Shown one piece after another: positions 9,290 to 16,809 of a DNA stretch of 64,000 nt. The notes under the pieces were generated by a model, which had not been told where the DNA came from, ran no database searches, and worked only from the letters and a program-made list of their open reading frames with translations. Position numbers and translations under genes: made by a program. Source of the DNA: a virus; the IMG/VR virus record IMGVR_UViG_3300041405_000133, positions 62,001 through 126,000 of that record; one strand, 5' to 3'. Within the stretch, counting starts at the first letter, position 1; every line of letters starts with the position of its first letter.

Positions 9290-10699
9290 ATGCGTGAATT
9301 CAAGGATCTCATTTCAACTGAATCCAGCGTAGTAGTTGCTGAATCCAGCGATGGTCCTGAAGTCAGCGTATCTGGCGTATTGGTGGAAGACACCGCTGCG
9401 GCACCTAGCGTTACTGAGCACTTCGATGCGATCGAAGAAACTCAAGATCTGTCGTCCCAGCTCAATGAGTTGGCAGATCACGCTGATGCCGTGGCGCGTG
9501 CCGAAGAGAATGGCGAAATCAGTTCTGAAGCAGCCTTCCTCTCCACCGAATCGATGAATCGTGAGTTCAACTCTATCATGCGTTCGGCTAAGCTACCTTA
9601 TACTGCTTCGAGTTTCGAAGCGGCTGGTAGTGAGGCTGAGCGTCTGTCGGGTATTGCTCGTGATGCTCGTCGTGTCAGCTCTATCGCTATGGAGCATGTG
9701 GATTATCTCAGGGACTACACCGAAGAAGGTGCGCTCCTGAGTTTCCTGCGTCGGGATGAAAGTAAGCTTAACAAAGCTCACGATCAACTCGATCAAGCTG
9801 CCAAACGACTTCAGAAGAACATCGACAAGTTGTCCGATCGGCCAGTGAAGATTCGTAACCAAGGCTTTGCCCGGTTCATGACTCGGAACAACCGTCAGGT
9901 CACCGACCTGGCTGCGGCTATCGGCTCCGAAGCGAAGTACCTGTCCAATGCTCACGATCAGATCGAATCGGCTATTAAGGCAATGGGCGTAATGTCCAAC
10001 AACCTTCGTGGTTCTGGCGTTCTGGCTGCACTGAACGGTCTGTCCAATGCACGGCCATTCGCCGCTGCATCCAACTTGGGTACGGATGAAGGTTACCTCA
10101 TGGGTAACTGCACTATCGAATCCTCAGAGACCGAAGGTCCTTATCCGCACCTACTTATCCCTAAGTACACTCGTACTAGCGGTATTCGGGTTCAGGGCAA
10201 ATCCATCGGTTGGGCTGCATTGGGCGCTGTTGGTGGTGCCTGGGCTGGACTGGGCTGGACTACGATCATCGCTATCGGTGGATTGGCCGTAGGGCTTCCT
10301 ATAATCACCGGTGCGGCGTATGCAGCTCGTAAGGTTGTGATAGCCAGCATGGCTATCCGCGGGGCTGTAAACACCTATAACGAGACGCAGGACGAGAGTA
10401 ACACTCGTTCACAAGCATCTGCTGGCGATATGAAGAAAGTCGTTGAGATGGTGTTGGGCTACACCCGTTACACCAACTACAGCGTTGATGCTGATTTGAT
10501 CCGTGCAAACCTGAAGGCTGCTCGCAAGAACACCGACGGGATGAGTTCTGATCAGAAGAAGCAGTTGGTGGAAGTAACCTTGGCTCTTGAAACGAGTCTG
10601 GACCGTTTGGTGCGGCTGGCTAGCCAGACGTATGAGCAAGCGTACTACACGACCACACTGTCCGCTGCGATTATCACAGCGGCATGCAACAGGTCGTAA
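9290..10699 (+). CDS. Inner-head (inner body) protein with cleaved propeptide, paralog 2
   Basis: A 469-residue paralog of the preceding gene, nine bases downstream behind AAGGGGCAGTC. An acidic N-terminal region ends at S85-T86-E87, followed by SMNREF, aligned with the site in paralog 1. A second STES lies at residues 9-12. The shared core includes YTASSFEA, ARDARRV and SFLRRDESK. A hydrophobic Gly/Ala-rich segment (about residues 302-345, including AALGAVGGAWAGLGW) replaces the Val/Gly run of paralog 1. Codon use is clearly less C-biased than its twin, suggesting lower expression or later duplication. Its role as a processed, perhaps ejected, head protein is inferred. Confidence 0.72.
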   Translation: MREFKDLISTESSVVVAESSDGPEVSVSGVLVEDTAAAPSVTEHFDAIEETQDLSSQLNELADHADAVARAEENGEISSEAAFLSTESMNREFNSIMRSAKLPYTASSFEAAGSEAERLSGIARDARRVSSIAMEHVDYLRDYTEEGALLSFLRRDESKLNKAHDQLDQAAKRLQKNIDKLSDRPVKIRNQGFARFMTRNNRQVTDLAAAIGSEAKYLSNAHDQIESAIKAMGVMSNNLRGSGVLAALNGLSNARPFAAASNLGTDEGYLMGNCTIESSETEGPYPHLLIPKYTRTSGIRVQGKSIGWAALGAVGGAWAGLGWTTIIAIGGLAVGLPIITGAAYAARKVVIASMAIRGAVNTYNETQDESNTRSQASAGDMKKVVEMVLGYTRYTNYSVDADLIRANLKAARKNTDGMSSDQKKQLVEVTLALETSLDRLVRLASQTYEQAYYTTTLSAAIITAACNRS

Positions 10700-10711
10700 G
10701 CAGCATACATC

Positions 10712-10740
10712 GCCCGGCCTTCTTGGCCGGGCTTTGTGCC
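10712..10740 (+). terminator. Stem-loop after the inner-head paralogs
   Basis: An 8-bp GC stem (GCCCGGCC 10712-10719; GGCCGGGC 10725-10732) with a TTCTT loop is followed by TTTGTGCCG, a variant of the TTTATGCC tail common here. The upstream arm is preceded by GCATA, as in other elements of this kind. It ends the virion block before the early-type genes. Confidence 0.8.
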
Positions 10741-10770
10741 GTATAAATCGTATTCAAAATAATTACAGTC

Positions 10771-10790
10771 ACACATTGTTGGAGTAGATA
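10771..10790 (+). promoter_or_regulatory. Putative early (virion RNAP) promoter motif
   Basis: The block ACACATTGTTGGAGTAGATA shares its ACATT core and TAGA element with at least seven other intergenic sites in the window. The upstream sequence is A/T-rich. It lies about 52 bases before the start of the 148-residue gene. The resemblance to the phiKZ early promoter core (reported as TATATTAC-like) is from memory. Confidence 0.55.
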
Positions 10791-10841
10791 AACACTACGA
10801 TAGCCATTCCGGTTATCTATCTAACGACCGTGGAGGTCACA

Positions 10842-11288
10842 ATGTCCAACGCAATCAAAACCCTGCAAGCTGCTTTCGATCGTATTGAAAACGTTGTTGA
10901 ATACAACGAAGAGTTCAACAACGGTACTGGCTACTTCGACCATCTGGTGAATCACGACACCGGCCTGGAAGTTGGTCAGCGCTTCAAGATGCAAACTCCA
11001 ATGCCGAACAACCGCAAGGTCATCGGCGTGGTTACTCCTGTCGGTAACGCAGTGTTCTTCGAACGCTACACCGGTGGCGAGCGCGGTATCGTTGCACGCA
11101 ACATCCCATCGTCCTTCAGCGGCATCTTCATTGAAGGCCAGGTTTCCGATGAGCTGCTTTCGATGGCAATCGGTTCCGCTGAAGGCTACAATCGCAACAT
11201 CGGCCACATGCTGAAAGCCGTAGTTATTAAAGCTACTGGCAATGGTTTCATGGAAGCTAAGGCTGAGAAGCCAGCAGACCTGAACTAA
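10842..11288 (+). CDS. Small codon-optimised protein of unknown function (148 aa)
   Basis: No family is recognised. The ATG at 10842 is chosen because GGAGG lies 5 bases upstream; an in-frame GTG at 10830 lies within that ribosome site. The protein looks compact and mixed alpha/beta (FERYTGGERGIVARNIPSSF, about residues 67-86). Codons are almost all the C-ending or CTG forms seen in the chimallin gene, so it is probably made in large amounts. It has its own promoter-like motif and sits among late virion genes, forming with the next two genes a group of early-type small genes. Confidence 0.75.
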   Translation: MSNAIKTLQAAFDRIENVVEYNEEFNNGTGYFDHLVNHDTGLEVGQRFKMQTPMPNNRKVIGVVTPVGNAVFFERYTGGERGIVARNIPSSFSGIFIEGQVSDELLSMAIGSAEGYNRNIGHMLKAVVIKATGNGFMEAKAEKPADLN

Positions 11289-11300
11289 AAGATTTATAGC

Positions 11301-11320
11301 TACACATTGTAAACTCGCAA
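11301..11320 (+). promoter_or_regulatory. Putative early promoter motif
   Basis: TACACATTGTAAACTCGCAA carries the ACATTG core 13 bases after the previous stop codon and about 44 bases before the next start. The TAGA half is poorer than at other sites. No terminator separates it from the upstream gene, so it would give an internal transcript start. Confidence 0.45.
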
Positions 11321-11363
11321 CACACCTAACCTTTCGAAACAATTTGTTATTTGGAGATACACC

Positions 11364-11612
11364 ATGTCTGCTGAAATCGCTCAAGTTGCTGCTCAATCCG
11401 TTTCTTACCTGCAACGTCTGAAAGACCTGGCTACCGCTCACCCAGTGGGCGCAGTTGTCGCTGGTACTGTCGTAGCCACTGTTGCAGTGGTCGGCGGTTA
11501 CAAGCTCGCCACCAAGATGTTCGGCGAAAAGAAGAAAGAGCCGCACGCTGACGTAACTGTCAACGTCGATGCTCGCCCTGCTGCGGATGCGACTGCCAAA
11601 CCGGCAGCGTAA
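11364..11612 (+). CDS. Small single-pass membrane protein, codon-optimised (82 aa)
   Basis: An 82-residue protein. After an amphipathic N-terminal region it has one strong hydrophobic segment (about residues 28-46, VGAVVAGTVVATVAVVGGY), a basic flank (KLATKMFGEKKK) and an Ala/Asp-rich tail. The basic flank after the segment predicts a cytoplasmic C-terminus. No signal-peptidase site is evident. TTGGAG lies upstream of the ATG. Strong codon bias and its own promoter-like motif suggest early, abundant expression at the inner membrane. The function is unknown. Confidence 0.75.
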   Translation: MSAEIAQVAAQSVSYLQRLKDLATAHPVGAVVAGTVVATVAVVGGYKLATKMFGEKKKEPHADVTVNVDARPAADATAKPAA

Positions 11613-11620
11613 CCTCAGTC

Positions 11621-11660
11621 ATCAGATCGGTCGGCCAACGGCCGATCTGATGATTTCTTT
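11621..11660 (+). terminator. Strong intrinsic terminator
   Basis: Long inverted repeat: ATCAGATCGG upstream and CCGATCTGAT downstream, around a GGCC-rich loop. It is followed by GATTTCTTTTTTTTG, a genuine T-run. It separates the membrane-protein gene from the next promoter-like motif. Confidence 0.85.
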
Positions 11661-11686
11661 TTTTTGTATTTAAATCAAACACAACC

Positions 11687-11706
11687 ACACATTACCAACT
11701 AGAGAA
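11687..11706 (+). promoter_or_regulatory. Putative early promoter motif
   Basis: ACACATTACCAACTAGAGAA is one of the best copies: full ACATTACC core, A-rich spacer and TAGAGAA. It sits in A/T-rich sequence after a strong terminator and about 105 bases before the next start. A second, weaker GTTACATTCG lies in that leader. Confidence 0.6.
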
Positions 11707-11811
11707 TCAGCTGCAATCACAGCCTCGGTTTCTGTAGATAGTTACATTCGTAGTAAACCCTGTGTTCGAAAGTCGAATACCCCTAACCCGTGTAATACAA
11801 GGAATCGCAAC

Positions 11812-12270
11812 ATGAGCAAAGAATTGAACCCAGCCGTACGCGCCCTGGCCGATGACCTGAAGCCGATCATCGTTCTGGACGAAACCACTGGCGTGGCCGA
11901 AGCTACTGGCGCCGAAGACGTATTCGCCAAGCATCTGCCTGAAGGCATCACCCTCGACACCGTGAAGTCCGTTCAGGACAGCCTGCTGACCTACGCTGCT
12001 GCTCACACCCTGGCCAACGGCGAAGTACAGCGCGATGCAATGGTCAAGAACAAAGACCTGGCGTCCGGCTCGCTGTCGACCAAGATCGGCTACAGCAAGA
12101 TCGAATCCAGCTACCACCGCAAGAAGTCCGGCACCGCCATGGGCAAGCCGTGGGAGAAGTTCGGCGTTTCCAATACCGACGTTACTCTCGGTGTCGGCCG
12201 CAAGGGCTCGGATCTGAAAGCTGTCGTGAACTACCTGAGCGAAGATGCGGCCTCCGTATTCGCCAACTGA
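11812..12270 (+). CDS. Abundant small protein of unknown function (152 aa)
   Basis: A 152-residue protein with no recognised domain. It has an acidic N-terminal half and a basic Ser/Gly-rich middle (SGSLSTKIGYSKIE; YHRKKSGTAMGKPWEKFG). Codon choice is among the most biased in the window (GCC, CTG, GGC, AAG), so high expression is expected. It is monocistronic: a strong terminator and good promoter motif lie upstream and two hairpins downstream, with a leader of about 105 bases. Candidate roles are an early host-takeover or DNA-associated factor; the sequence does not choose between them. Confidence 0.78.
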   Translation: MSKELNPAVRALADDLKPIIVLDETTGVAEATGAEDVFAKHLPEGITLDTVKSVQDSLLTYAAAHTLANGEVQRDAMVKNKDLASGSLSTKIGYSKIESSYHRKKSGTAMGKPWEKFGVSNTDVTLGVGRKGSDLKAVVNYLSEDAASVFAN

Positions 12271-12291
12271 TTGCACTGCCTGGGCGCCGTG

Positions 12292-12362
12292 ACTGGAGAA
12301 GGGGCCAACACTTCTCCAGTGGTAGCCGATCGTAAAGCCGGGGGTTCGCCTCCGGCTTTATG
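12292..12362 (+). terminator. Tandem stem-loops, second with TATG tail
   Basis: Two hairpins in series. The first is a perfect 10-bp stem (ACTGGAGAAG 12292-12301; CTTCTCCAGT 12311-12320). The second is AAAGCCGG (12334-12341) with CCGGCTTT (12352-12359), running into TATGCCCC and a T-rich tract. Two hairpins after one short, highly expressed gene suggest that tight transcript isolation or 3'-end protection matters here. Confidence 0.8.
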
Positions 12363-12382
12363 CCCCTTTATTTTTTCTTAGT

Positions 12383-12402
12383 ATACATTTCACTTTCTCA
12401 CA
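12383..12402 (+). promoter_or_regulatory. Weak copy of the early promoter motif
   Basis: ATACATTTCACTTTCTCACA keeps the ATACATT core but loses the ACC and TAGA parts. It lies 38 bases upstream of the next start, directly after the tandem hairpins. The position argues for function, the sequence less so. Confidence 0.3.
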
Positions 12403-12420
12403 ACCCGTAAGGACTAAAGC

Positions 12421-12744
12421 ATGATCCTCCGCACTTCTGATTTCAAGAACCTTGGCACTCTGGCTGATGCTCTCTTCCGTGAGAGTAAGATCCGCATTGT
12501 GTTTCAGGCTGACGCAGATACACCTCTGCTCAAAGTTCCACACCGCGGGCGTTATGCCTTGCCTATTCTGACTGGCAACATGACTGTCGCTGCGTACGTC
12601 AGCATGATCCGCGGCCCTCTGCGTACTCGTGGTCTCAATGCTGGCGATGATCACATTCTCGCCAATGTAGGGATTACCGTGATCAGTAAGACGGGTAATA
12701 TCCCGGCTGGACAAACCCTCATCAAGAACATTGGTTTCGAATAA
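12421..12744 (+). CDS. Hypothetical protein (107 aa)
   Basis: No recognised domain. A small basic, mixed alpha/beta protein with APILTGNMTV-like hydrophobic strands near the middle. TAAGGA lies upstream of the ATG. It forms a two-gene unit with the next gene (10 bases apart), bounded by stem-loops on both sides. Codon use is average for the phage, so expression is probably lower than for the preceding small genes. Confidence 0.7.
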   Translation: MILRTSDFKNLGTLADALFRESKIRIVFQADADTPLLKVPHRGRYALPILTGNMTVAAYVSMIRGPLRTRGLNAGDDHILANVGITVISKTGNIPAGQTLIKNIGFE

Positions 12745-12754
12745 GGATTCATCG

Positions 12755-13279
12755 ATGGATCGTGAACTTGTAGAACTCGTCAGCGAGCAAATGCCGAAGT
12801 ACGAGATTCCAAAGCAGCACTGCGGTCTCATGATCGTAGATACCCCTGAACGTGTTGATGAGCTGTACGAACAGTTCGGGTTCAATGGCACCAAGTTCAT
12901 TCAGATCGCTCACGGTACACTCTGGGATCGTGCCATGTACCGCAATGAACATTCTGAAGATATCCATGTGGTCGTCATGGACCTCATCGATATTAATGAA
13001 CTTCATCGTTTCGGTCCACCATCGCTGGCTTGGGTAGAGTCGTGTATCCGTAACATCTTCGCTCGGTATTACTGCCGGGATGAGAAGTACTTAGCTGCCG
13101 AAGGCGATGAGCGTATCTCTCTGATGCGTCGTCAGAACGGTGGGAAGAACATCGACACCGAGTTTGATATCGTTGCCATGGGTACTAAGGACTTCATCTA
13201 CAAACACAAGCATCGGGGTGTGGGCGGTCCTGCTCAGGTATTTGTAACGAAACCTTATCCAAACCAAACTACTGATTAA
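12755..13279 (+). CDS. Hypothetical protein (174 aa)
   Basis: An unrecognised 174-residue acidic protein. The ATG at 12755 (product begins MDRELVEL) is preferred because AAGGATT lies just upstream, while an in-frame TTG at 12731 falls inside the previous gene. The middle is rich in His and Asp (RNEHSEDIHVVVMDLIDINE, about residues 64-83). The C-terminus is basic (KHKHRG). It ends the short operon before a bidirectional terminator shared with the minus-strand tail genes. Confidence 0.7.
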   Translation: MDRELVELVSEQMPKYEIPKQHCGLMIVDTPERVDELYEQFGFNGTKFIQIAHGTLWDRAMYRNEHSEDIHVVVMDLIDINELHRFGPPSLAWVESCIRNIFARYYCRDEKYLAAEGDERISLMRRQNGGKNIDTEFDIVAMGTKDFIYKHKHRGVGGPAQVFVTKPYPNQTTD

Positions 13280-13283
13280 CAGC

Positions 13284-13335
13284 ATAAAGGCCGGGGCGTA
13301 ATGCCCCGGTCTATGCCACTTCTTTTTTTTTTGTC
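13284..13335. terminator. Bidirectional terminator with GCATA/TATGC arms
   Basis: CCGGGGC (13291-13297) pairs with GCCCCGG (13303-13309). The outer GCATA and TATGC also pair, so TATG faces outward on both strands. A run of T follows on the plus strand. It lies between convergent genes and would end both. Confidence 0.85.
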
Positions 13336-13651
13336 ACCGTTTGGAGGTTATCCGGTACTTGGTGCTCTTCGGCAGCACAAGCTTACCAACCATCGTCCCA
13401 ATCATGATCTCCCCAGTCATGCTTATGGACTCCAAACGATAGTCACTTCCTTCCAGAAAGCGGCTATCTACACAATTCTGACTGTAGTGGACTACGCCAC
13501 CCAGTTCCCGTAGGGCTTCCCCGACCCTACGAACCTCATCCCTGACGTTTTCTTTGTCCAGGTATACGATGCCACAGGTCCCCACACCTTGCAGCCTCAA
13601 ATCGCTCTCTAGCTCCTTGAGTGACTCAAGTAGTTTGTGTTGTGCTGGCAT
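13334..13651 (-). CDS. Hypothetical protein downstream of the tail tube gene (105 aa)
   Basis: A 105-residue protein with an N-terminal amphipathic helix (LLESLKELESDLRLQG), a likely coiled-coil middle (RDEVRRVGEALRELGG), and a C-terminal Met/Gly-rich region. No family is recognised. It lies on the same strand as tail sheath and tube but is separated from them by its own stem-loop, so it may be a separate small unit or read-through product. A chaperone-like or tail-assembly role is possible from position only. Confidence 0.6.
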   Translation of the reverse strand: MPAQHKLLESLKELESDLRLQGVGTCGIVYLDKENVRDEVRRVGEALRELGGVVHYSQNCVDSRFLEGSDYRLESISMTGEIMIGTMVGKLVLPKSTKYRITSKR

Positions 13652-13679
13652 AGTGCTATCTCTTTTAGTACTTCACGGT

Positions 13680-13715
13680 ATAAAGCCTGGACTCAACCTT
13701 TCGGAAGAGTCCAGG
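13680..13715 (-). terminator. Stem-loop after the tail tube gene
   Basis: A perfect 9-bp stem (CCTGGACTC 13686-13694; GAGTCCAGG 13707-13715) with a 12-base loop. Read on the minus strand it is followed by CTTTATACC, close to the TTTATGCC tail of the plus-strand elements. Confidence 0.75.
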
Positions 13716-13725
13716 AGTAACGGTG

Positions 13726-14586
13726 TTACGGAGTTACCAACGAGCCTTTGATCGCATTGATCTGCTCGGTGAAACCCGTTGCAACGGCCGATACGTTGGA
13801 ATCAACGCCGGTGACGAAGTTGGCCTGGTACTGTGGGTCCATACCGCTTACGCGGACGGCATCCATGAAGCCCTGAGCCAATTTGTCAACTGCGTAACCA
13901 ACCTTCTGCCAGCCAGTCCAGGACAGGTTGTAGGTGGCAAGCTCACCATCCTGCTGAAGCTGACGGTTACCGATGTTCTCACCAATTTCCTGATGGAGCC
14001 AGAAGTTGGTGATCAGCCAAGAGTTCTCGACGTAACGGAAAGTCTTGTCGGGCTCGAAGGCGATGATGGTGCCGCCGTACACGTCCGCCAGCTGGTCAGT
14101 GAATCGATCACTTACACCAGTGAGGAGTGGATGGCCGGTATCCGGGTCCATGAACAGGTAACGCACCATGTCTTCCATGAAGCGCATGATTGGACGACGA
14201 TCCTTGTCCACCACGGTGGAGGTGATCTGCGACCGCGCACGCGATACACGGGATGGGGTCTGGAAGACCTCACCGGCGTTACCCAGCTGAGTTTCCTGGG
14301 TGTTAACAGTCAGGGTACGGTTGAAGCCGTTCCAGGACTGCATCCAGTTTTCGATGAAGTTCTTGTAGGCAGCTACGTACAGCTGCCCATTAGGAAGCAT
14401 CATCAGACCGGCGGGCGCTTGCAGCACTTTGATGATCAACGGTTTACGGATGTAGTCCGTAGCCGATGGGTAGTACTGCATGTCGGTCAGGTAGCCTTGT
14501 TGGCCCTGTACCGCCATGTTCAGCACTGTCATCTGAGCGCGTTCGGCGTACGCCTTATTGGTCAGAGTATCTGCATACCGTCCCAT
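13726..14586 (-). CDS. Tail tube protein (phiKZ gp30-like)
   Basis: A 286-residue protein next to, and three bases after, the tail sheath gene, the arrangement of phiKZ gp29-gp30. The length and mixed beta content fit a contractile tail inner-tube subunit. It contains PLIIKVLQAPAGLMMLPNGQ (about residues 49-68) and a polar C-terminus. GGAGA precedes the ATG, inside the end of the sheath gene. Codon use is strongly C/G-ending, as expected for a multi-copy virion protein. I infer the function mainly from synteny; no tube motif can be read by eye. Confidence 0.75.
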   Translation of the reverse strand: MGRYADTLTNKAYAERAQMTVLNMAVQGQQGYLTDMQYYPSATDYIRKPLIIKVLQAPAGLMMLPNGQLYVAAYKNFIENWMQSWNGFNRTLTVNTQETQLGNAGEVFQTPSRVSRARSQITSTVVDKDRRPIMRFMEDMVRYLFMDPDTGHPLLTGVSDRFTDQLADVYGGTIIAFEPDKTFRYVENSWLITNFWLHQEIGENIGNRQLQQDGELATYNLSWTGWQKVGYAVDKLAQGFMDAVRVSGMDPQYQANFVTGVDSNVSAVATGFTEQINAIKGSLVTP

Positions 14587-14589
14587 TTA

Positions 14590-16656
14590 TTAAGTCTCCG
14601 AAGAACGACGGTTTTGCGCGATGATCGCCAGGTTCTCAACGGTGCGAGCGTTGTCACCAGCCATCTCGATATTCAGGTGCCACGAGAAGTTGCTCTGAGT
14701 ATCGAACGCATCGAAATAAGCGTCCGGAGTCACGTCGACGCGGCCGTCGTACTTACCAGCAGTACGAGCGGTAACCTTGTCGTTTACCATGTCCAGGAAC
14801 TGCTCATCGGTGAGCTGCGAATCACCGGACATTTCACGCCAGGTGATGTGCCCGATCCGCGTCAGGTTGCACGCGATGCACACGTTGATGTACGCATGCA
14901 GAATCGAGGTTTGCTCTTCGTAGATCGACTGGATGCCGGCCCAGAAGAGGCGGCCCATATCGAAGTACTCGGCGTAGTTCATCCCGTTGTCCCAGTCGAC
15001 CTGACGCACTTCAGGCTCTTGGGTCACGACGTTGTGGTCGCGATAACGAGTGATGGTGTTCTGCTCACCACGGCCGAACGATTTCTCGTTCTTCATCTCA
15101 CCGCCTTCAGCGCCCATGTACTCGGTGCCGAGGATCAAGATGTATTCCAGGAATGGAACGATGCCGTCGTACAGATCGTCGATCAGATAACCAGCCTGAC
15201 CGAATACGCAGAAGCGCAGCGCCTTGGTGCCGAACTCGGACGATTCTTGCTGCGCACGGAAGTGCGAACGCAGGGTGATAGCAATCGAGGAGTCTTGCGC
15301 CGGAGTGTTCAGCGGCTTCATCACGTCCTGGGTGCAGGTGTGAACGTAGACGTCTGGACGCGCGGTGTGGAATGCCGAGAACTTCAGCTTGGTGGCAACC
15401 GGGAAACCCGAATCCCAGACGGAGTCGTACGGCATGCGTGCGATGTCTTTGTATGGGACGCCATTGCTGCTGAGGTCGGTCAGGACGGTGTCCATCACGG
15501 CGTTGAAGCTGTCGTTACCCAGTTCACCGTCTGCGCCGCCAGTCATCCACAGGTTGGACAGTTCGCCCAAGAGGATGCCGCCGTCAGCAGGACCTTCAAT
15601 GACGAAGGTATGGTAAGGGTTGCCGTTGATGTCGGTGCCTGTCAGGAAGTTGAACAGGTTGACATCTTTGAACTCTTCAGTGGTGTAATCCGACTCGGCC
15701 GTAGCCAGAGTGGTCAACAGCGCCTGGATGTTCGCATCGTAGAACGCGAACTTCTCGCAAGGACCCCAACCGGTGAAGGCTTGTGGATTGCTTGCTTCGT
15801 AGTTCTTCTTGATAACCTTTCCACCGTAGTACTCGGTGGAGGTCGCCAAGTCGATCGTGCCTTTCTTGAACGAGAAGTCCAGGAATGGCTGGCTACGCAG
15901 CGTGCGCTGCAAAGTAGCGGTCGAAGACTTGTTGGCGCGGTTCACGAACTGAACGCGATAGAGTCGAGCGCCCAGAGTGTCGGCCAGATCTTCGTCAGCA
16001 GGCTGCTGCGACTTGGTAGTCGGAGCGATCAGACGCAGACCGATGTTGTTACCCTTCTCGCCTTCGAAGCGAGCCAGGCCGTCCCAGATTGGGATCTCTT
16101 TCGAGACCGCACCGTCGACGGTGGAAACCAGCAGGCCTTCTGCTTCAGCAGCAGCGCCGAAGGTCGATTCGCCTTGAGCGGTTTTGCTAACAGGCTTCCA
16201 GCGCCATTGAGCGCGGTGACCGGTTGCAGTTTCGCCAGTAGGAATCTTGGCGCCTTGGGCATCGAGCTTCAGGCTACCGTCGGTGTTCCGCTCGTAGAGA
16301 GGAATCAGGTCTTCGACGACATCGAGAGCCAGGCGGAAGGACGCTTGTGCAGCACCCGGCGCAGGCAGACGAACGAAGATCGCTTTACCGGAAGCTTCGA
16401 AATGGCTACGGATGAACTGCGATTGGTGAGTGAAGAACGGAGACAATGGGTCCGTTACACCCGAACCGAACAGCAGGCTCAAGCCCGAGTCGTTTACGTA
16501 GCGACCGTTACCGTACTCACCCCAAGGTGCGAACGATTGGAACAAAGGAAGACGAATCGGAAGGTTCTCGACCGGAAGGGTCAAGTTCGTTACCGTCTCG
16601 TCCTTAACGCCCCGGAACTCAGTCCGTGGCACGGAACTCAAACGACTTACAGACAT
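14590..16656 (-). CDS. Tail sheath protein (phiKZ gp29-like)
   Basis: A 688-residue protein, close to the roughly 695 residues of the phiKZ sheath. It would polymerise around the tail tube and contract during infection. It has a beta-rich N-terminus (NLPIRLPLFQSFAPWGEYGN, about residues 31-50) and a C-terminal region with DVTPDAYFDAFDTQSNFSWH (about 649-668), typical of the sheath domain III that packs on the tube. Highly biased codons and a GGGAGT ribosome site fit abundant late expression. The divergent gap to the plus-strand gene (about 150 bases) should hold late promoters for both directions. Confidence 0.85.
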   Translation of the reverse strand: MSVSRLSSVPRTEFRGVKDETVTNLTLPVENLPIRLPLFQSFAPWGEYGNGRYVNDSGLSLLFGSGVTDPLSPFFTHQSQFIRSHFEASGKAIFVRLPAPGAAQASFRLALDVVEDLIPLYERNTDGSLKLDAQGAKIPTGETATGHRAQWRWKPVSKTAQGESTFGAAAEAEGLLVSTVDGAVSKEIPIWDGLARFEGEKGNNIGLRLIAPTTKSQQPADEDLADTLGARLYRVQFVNRANKSSTATLQRTLRSQPFLDFSFKKGTIDLATSTEYYGGKVIKKNYEASNPQAFTGWGPCEKFAFYDANIQALLTTLATAESDYTTEEFKDVNLFNFLTGTDINGNPYHTFVIEGPADGGILLGELSNLWMTGGADGELGNDSFNAVMDTVLTDLSSNGVPYKDIARMPYDSVWDSGFPVATKLKFSAFHTARPDVYVHTCTQDVMKPLNTPAQDSSIAITLRSHFRAQQESSEFGTKALRFCVFGQAGYLIDDLYDGIVPFLEYILILGTEYMGAEGGEMKNEKSFGRGEQNTITRYRDHNVVTQEPEVRQVDWDNGMNYAEYFDMGRLFWAGIQSIYEEQTSILHAYINVCIACNLTRIGHITWREMSGDSQLTDEQFLDMVNDKVTARTAGKYDGRVDVTPDAYFDAFDTQSNFSWHLNIEMAGDNARTVENLAIIAQNRRSSET

Positions 16657-16809
16657 GTTGTACTCCCAGGAGCTAGTTCTGCGCAGAACTTCGAGGAATG
16701 GTATGGTCAGCGAACTTCAGCCGAAACGCCGAAGTAAGCATACTATTTTTATTCCCGCTTTATGCAAACGAATGTAACTTTTAACTCACATAAGTAGGAG
16801 ACGCGAACA

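Noticed and set aside
13723-16737. A 1004-codon open frame on the plus strand across the tail genes
   Set aside because: It is the mirror of the sheath and tube genes. The minus-strand products have sensible length, ribosome sites and synteny, whereas the plus-strand translation is low in structure and spans two genes and the divergent gap.
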